The notes beneath the pieces were generated by a model, which did not search any database, was not told the DNA's origin, and saw only the letters and a list, made by a program, of their open reading frames with translations. From the NCBI GenBank assembly GCA_035570935.1, contig DATMKU010000308.1:1-6411 (forward strand): a DNA stretch of 6,411 nucleotides. The letters run 5' to 3'. Positions within the stretch are counted from its first letter, which is position 1. Each line of letters opens with the position of its first letter. Origin of the DNA: AP-15 sp035570935 (GTDB lineage Bacteria > Pseudomonadota > Alphaproteobacteria > ATCC43930 > CGMCC-115725). The position numbers and the translations under genes were made by a program. Below, one piece after another: positions 4,537 through 6,411 of the stretch.

Positions 4537-6411
4537 GTGCGGCGAAACGCGCCGGGCCCGCCAGGAGAAATGGCGCCGGGCCCGCAAGAGTATATTGGGT
4601 TGCGCAATGCCCGGGGTGCCGAGCGGACTCCCGAGCATGTGCTGCGCGAGGTCTTCGGCTTTGACGAATTCCGCGGCTCGCAACGCGCCGTGATCGCGCA
4701 TGTCGCGGCCGGCGGCGACGCGGTCGTGCTGATGCCGACCGGCGGCGGCAAGTCGCTGTGCTACCAGATCCCGGCATTGCTGCGCCCGGGTCTCGGCGTC
4801 GTCGTCTCACCGCTGATCGCGCTGATGAAAGACCAGGTCGACGCGCTGCGCCAGTCGGGTGTGGCCGCGGCGGCGCTGAATTCGCGGCTGTCGCCGGCCG
4901 AAGCGGCGGCGACCGAGCGCGCGGTCAGCGACGGCGCGCTAGACCTGCTCTATGTGTCGCCCGAGCGGCTGATGACGCCGCGGTGCCTCGATCTGTTGGC
5001 GCTCACCCGGTTGGCGCTGTTCGCGATCGACGAAGCGCATTGCATCTCGCAATGGGGCCATGATTTTCGTCCCGAGTACCAGCAGCTCTCGGTCTTGAGG
5101 GAGCGCTTTCCCGGTGTGCCGCTGATGGCGCTGACCGCGACCGCGGACGAGCCGACCAGGCGCGACATCATCGCCCAGCTCGGGCTCGGCGGCGCGCCGG
5201 TTTTTGCCGCCGGCTACGACCGCCCGAATTTGTTCTACCGGATCGTGGCCAAGCGCAGCCCGCTCGACCAGCTGTGGCGGTTTCTCGCGGCACGGCATCC
5301 GAACGACGCCGGGATCGTCTACTGCTTCACCCGCAAGGCCGCCGAGGGGACGGCAGCGTGGCTCTCGGCGCATGGCCGCACCGCGCTCCCCTATCATGCC
5401 GGCCTCGACCCAGCGGCGCGCGAGCAAAATCAGGAGCGCTTTTTACGCGAGGAGGGCGTGATCGTCGCCGCGACGATCGCGTTCGGCATGGGGATCGACA
5501 AGCCCGACGTCCGCTTTGTCGCCCATCTCGACGCGCCCAGAAACCTCGAAGCCTATTACCAGGAAACCGGGCGCGCGGGGCGCGACGGATTGCCGGCCGA
5601 CGCCTGGATGACCTACGGCATCGCCGACGTGATGAATTTGTTGCGACTGATCGACGCCGGCGAGACGAGCGAGCGCCAGGCCCGCATCGAGCGGCAGAAG
5701 ATCGACGCGCTGATCGGCTATTGCGAAACGGTGTCATGCCGGCGTCAGGTGATGCTCGGCTATTTTGGCGAGCATGACCATCCGCCCTGCGGCAAGTGCG
5801 ACAATTGCCGCGAGCCGCCCGCCACCTGGGACGGCACGGTCGCCGCGCAAAAGGCGCTCTCCGCGGTCTATCGCACCGGGCAGCGCTTTGGCGCGCACTA
5901 CCTCGTCGATCTGCTGCTGGGCGCCGGCAACGACCGCATCAAGCGCTTTGGCCACGACCGGTTGAAGACCTTTGGCGTCGGCACCGAACTCGACCGGCGC
6001 GGCTGGCTGTCGGTGTTCCGCCAGCTGGCGGCGCAAGGGATGGTGGCGCCCGATCTCGCCGGCCATGGCGGGCTGGCGCTGGGCCCGAGCGCTGGCGAGG
6101 TCCTGCGCGGCGTGTCACCGGTTCATTTCCGGCTCGAGCCCGAGCGTAAAGGCCGCGACCGCCGGCCGTCGGGCGACGCCACATCGGCGCCGGCCGCGAC
6201 CGCCCTCGACCCCGCCGCGCAGACATTATGGGATGCGTTGCGCGCCTGGCGCACGGCCGAGGCACGGCGCCAGGAGCTGCCGCCCTATGTGGTCTTTCAC
6301 GACAGGACCCTGATCGAGATCGCTCGCCGCCGGCCGGCCTCGCTCACAGCACTCGGCCAAGTCCCCGGCATCGGACAGAGCAAGCTCGAGCGTTACGGCA
6401 ATGCCGTCATC
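4537..6411 (+). CDS. recQ: ATP-dependent DNA helicase RecQ (3' end beyond the window)
   Basis: The reading frame stays open for 625 residues to the window edge and closely resembles E. coli RecQ (about 609 residues), a 3'-5' helicase of recombination and replication-fork repair. Helicase motifs are intact: FRGSQ (45-49), Walker A MPTGGGKS (66-73), SPLIALMKDQ (91-100), DEAH (165-168) followed by the RecQ aromatic-rich loop QWGHDFRPEY (172-181), ALTATAD (198-204), VYCFTR (261-266), FGMGIDKPDV (316-325) and ETGRAGRDG (343-351). The zinc-binding cysteines are Cys401, Cys418, Cys421 and Cys424. An RQC winged-helix region follows (about 430-530, with FGHDRLKTFGVG), then a polar linker, then an HRDC domain from about 560 (LPPYVVFHD, 581-589) cut by the window end. 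The start is GTG; the first 30 or so residues are a poorly conserved extension containing a small repeat. It is transcribed divergently from the L,D-transpeptidase. Confidence 0.96.
   Translation, partial: MRRNAPGPPGEMAPGPQEYIGLRNARGAERTPEHVLREVFGFDEFRGSQRAVIAHVAAGGDAVVLMPTGGGKSLCYQIPALLRPGLGVVVSPLIALMKDQVDALRQSGVAAAALNSRLSPAEAAATERAVSDGALDLLYVSPERLMTPRCLDLLALTRLALFAIDEAHCISQWGHDFRPEYQQLSVLRERFPGVPLMALTATADEPTRRDIIAQLGLGGAPVFAAGYDRPNLFYRIVAKRSPLDQLWRFLAARHPNDAGIVYCFTRKAAEGTAAWLSAHGRTALPYHAGLDPAAREQNQERFLREEGVIVAATIAFGMGIDKPDVRFVAHLDAPRNLEAYYQETGRAGRDGLPADAWMTYGIADVMNLLRLIDAGETSERQARIERQKIDALIGYCETVSCRRQVMLGYFGEHDHPPCGKCDNCREPPATWDGTVAAQKALSAVYRTGQRFGAHYLVDLLLGAGNDRIKRFGHDRLKTFGVGTELDRRGWLSVFRQLAAQGMVAPDLAGHGGLALGPSAGEVLRGVSPVHFRLEPERKGRDRRPSGDATSAPAATALDPAAQTLWDALRAWRTAEARRQELPPYVVFHDRTLIEIARRRPASLTALGQVPGIGQSKLERYGNAVI
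4549..4585 (+). repeat. 24-base-period repeat with possible hairpin at the recQ 5' end
   Basis: GCGCCGGGCCCGC occurs at 4549-4561 and 4573-4585 and encodes Ala-Pro-Gly-Pro twice. Each copy contains the self-complementary CGGGCCCG (4553-4560 and 4577-4584), so the two can pair as an 8-pair G/C stem. The 16-base loop would carry AGGAGAAATG, which includes the alternative ATG at 4570. Confidence 0.6.

Noticed and set aside
1..6411. CRISPR array, transposon ends, tRNA genes, or a defence or toxin-antitoxin system
   Set aside because: No regularly spaced repeats, transposase motifs, cloverleaf-like segments or known defence domains are visible; recQ here sits beside cell-wall genes and looks like the housekeeping form.

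Overview
The window comes from a GC-rich bacterial chromosome, most likely an alphaproteobacterium and probably of the order Hyphomicrobiales. The evidence is the strong G/C bias at third codon positions, a DUF3309 mini-protein, a Tat-exported DUF882 (YcbK/MepK-type) protein and a YcbB-type L,D-transpeptidase. No lineage marker such as rRNA is present, so this placement is inference. Seven protein genes fill the window with short gaps, and no gene-free stretch exceeds about 135 bases. I see no tRNA, rRNA, CRISPR, insertion sequence or prophage signature.

Layout. Bases 2-1896 (+) hold three tightly packed genes that look like one transcription unit: a D-2-hydroxyacid dehydrogenase, a GNAT acetyltransferase of the phosphinothricin-acetyltransferase type, and a small DOPA 4,5-dioxygenase family protein. 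The last two overlap by 8 bases. A perfect 17-base palindrome lies between the first two. Bases 1908-4404 (-) converge on this block. In transcription order they hold a YcbB-like L,D-transpeptidase, a MepK/YcbK-like (DUF882) endopeptidase with a TTG start and a Tat signal, and a 51-residue DUF3309 membrane protein. Bases 4537-6411 (+) hold recQ, divergent from the transpeptidase; it has all helicase, zinc-binding and RQC parts and runs off the window inside its HRDC domain.

How the genes fit together. The transpeptidase/DUF882 pair is the clearest functional unit: in E. coli the homologous neighbours LdtD (YcbB) and MepK (YcbK) make and cleave 3-3 (mDap-mDap) peptidoglycan cross-links. DUF3309 lies downstream on the same strand but has its own possible general-stress (EcfG-type) promoter. 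The first three genes suggest small-molecule metabolism with unknown substrates. recQ is a housekeeping DNA-repair gene. I did not find a clearly novel multi-gene system. The points most worth a second look are the transpeptidase's apparent lack of a peptidoglycan-binding module, the intergenic palindrome, the candidate EcfG promoter and a possible hairpin at the recQ 5' end.
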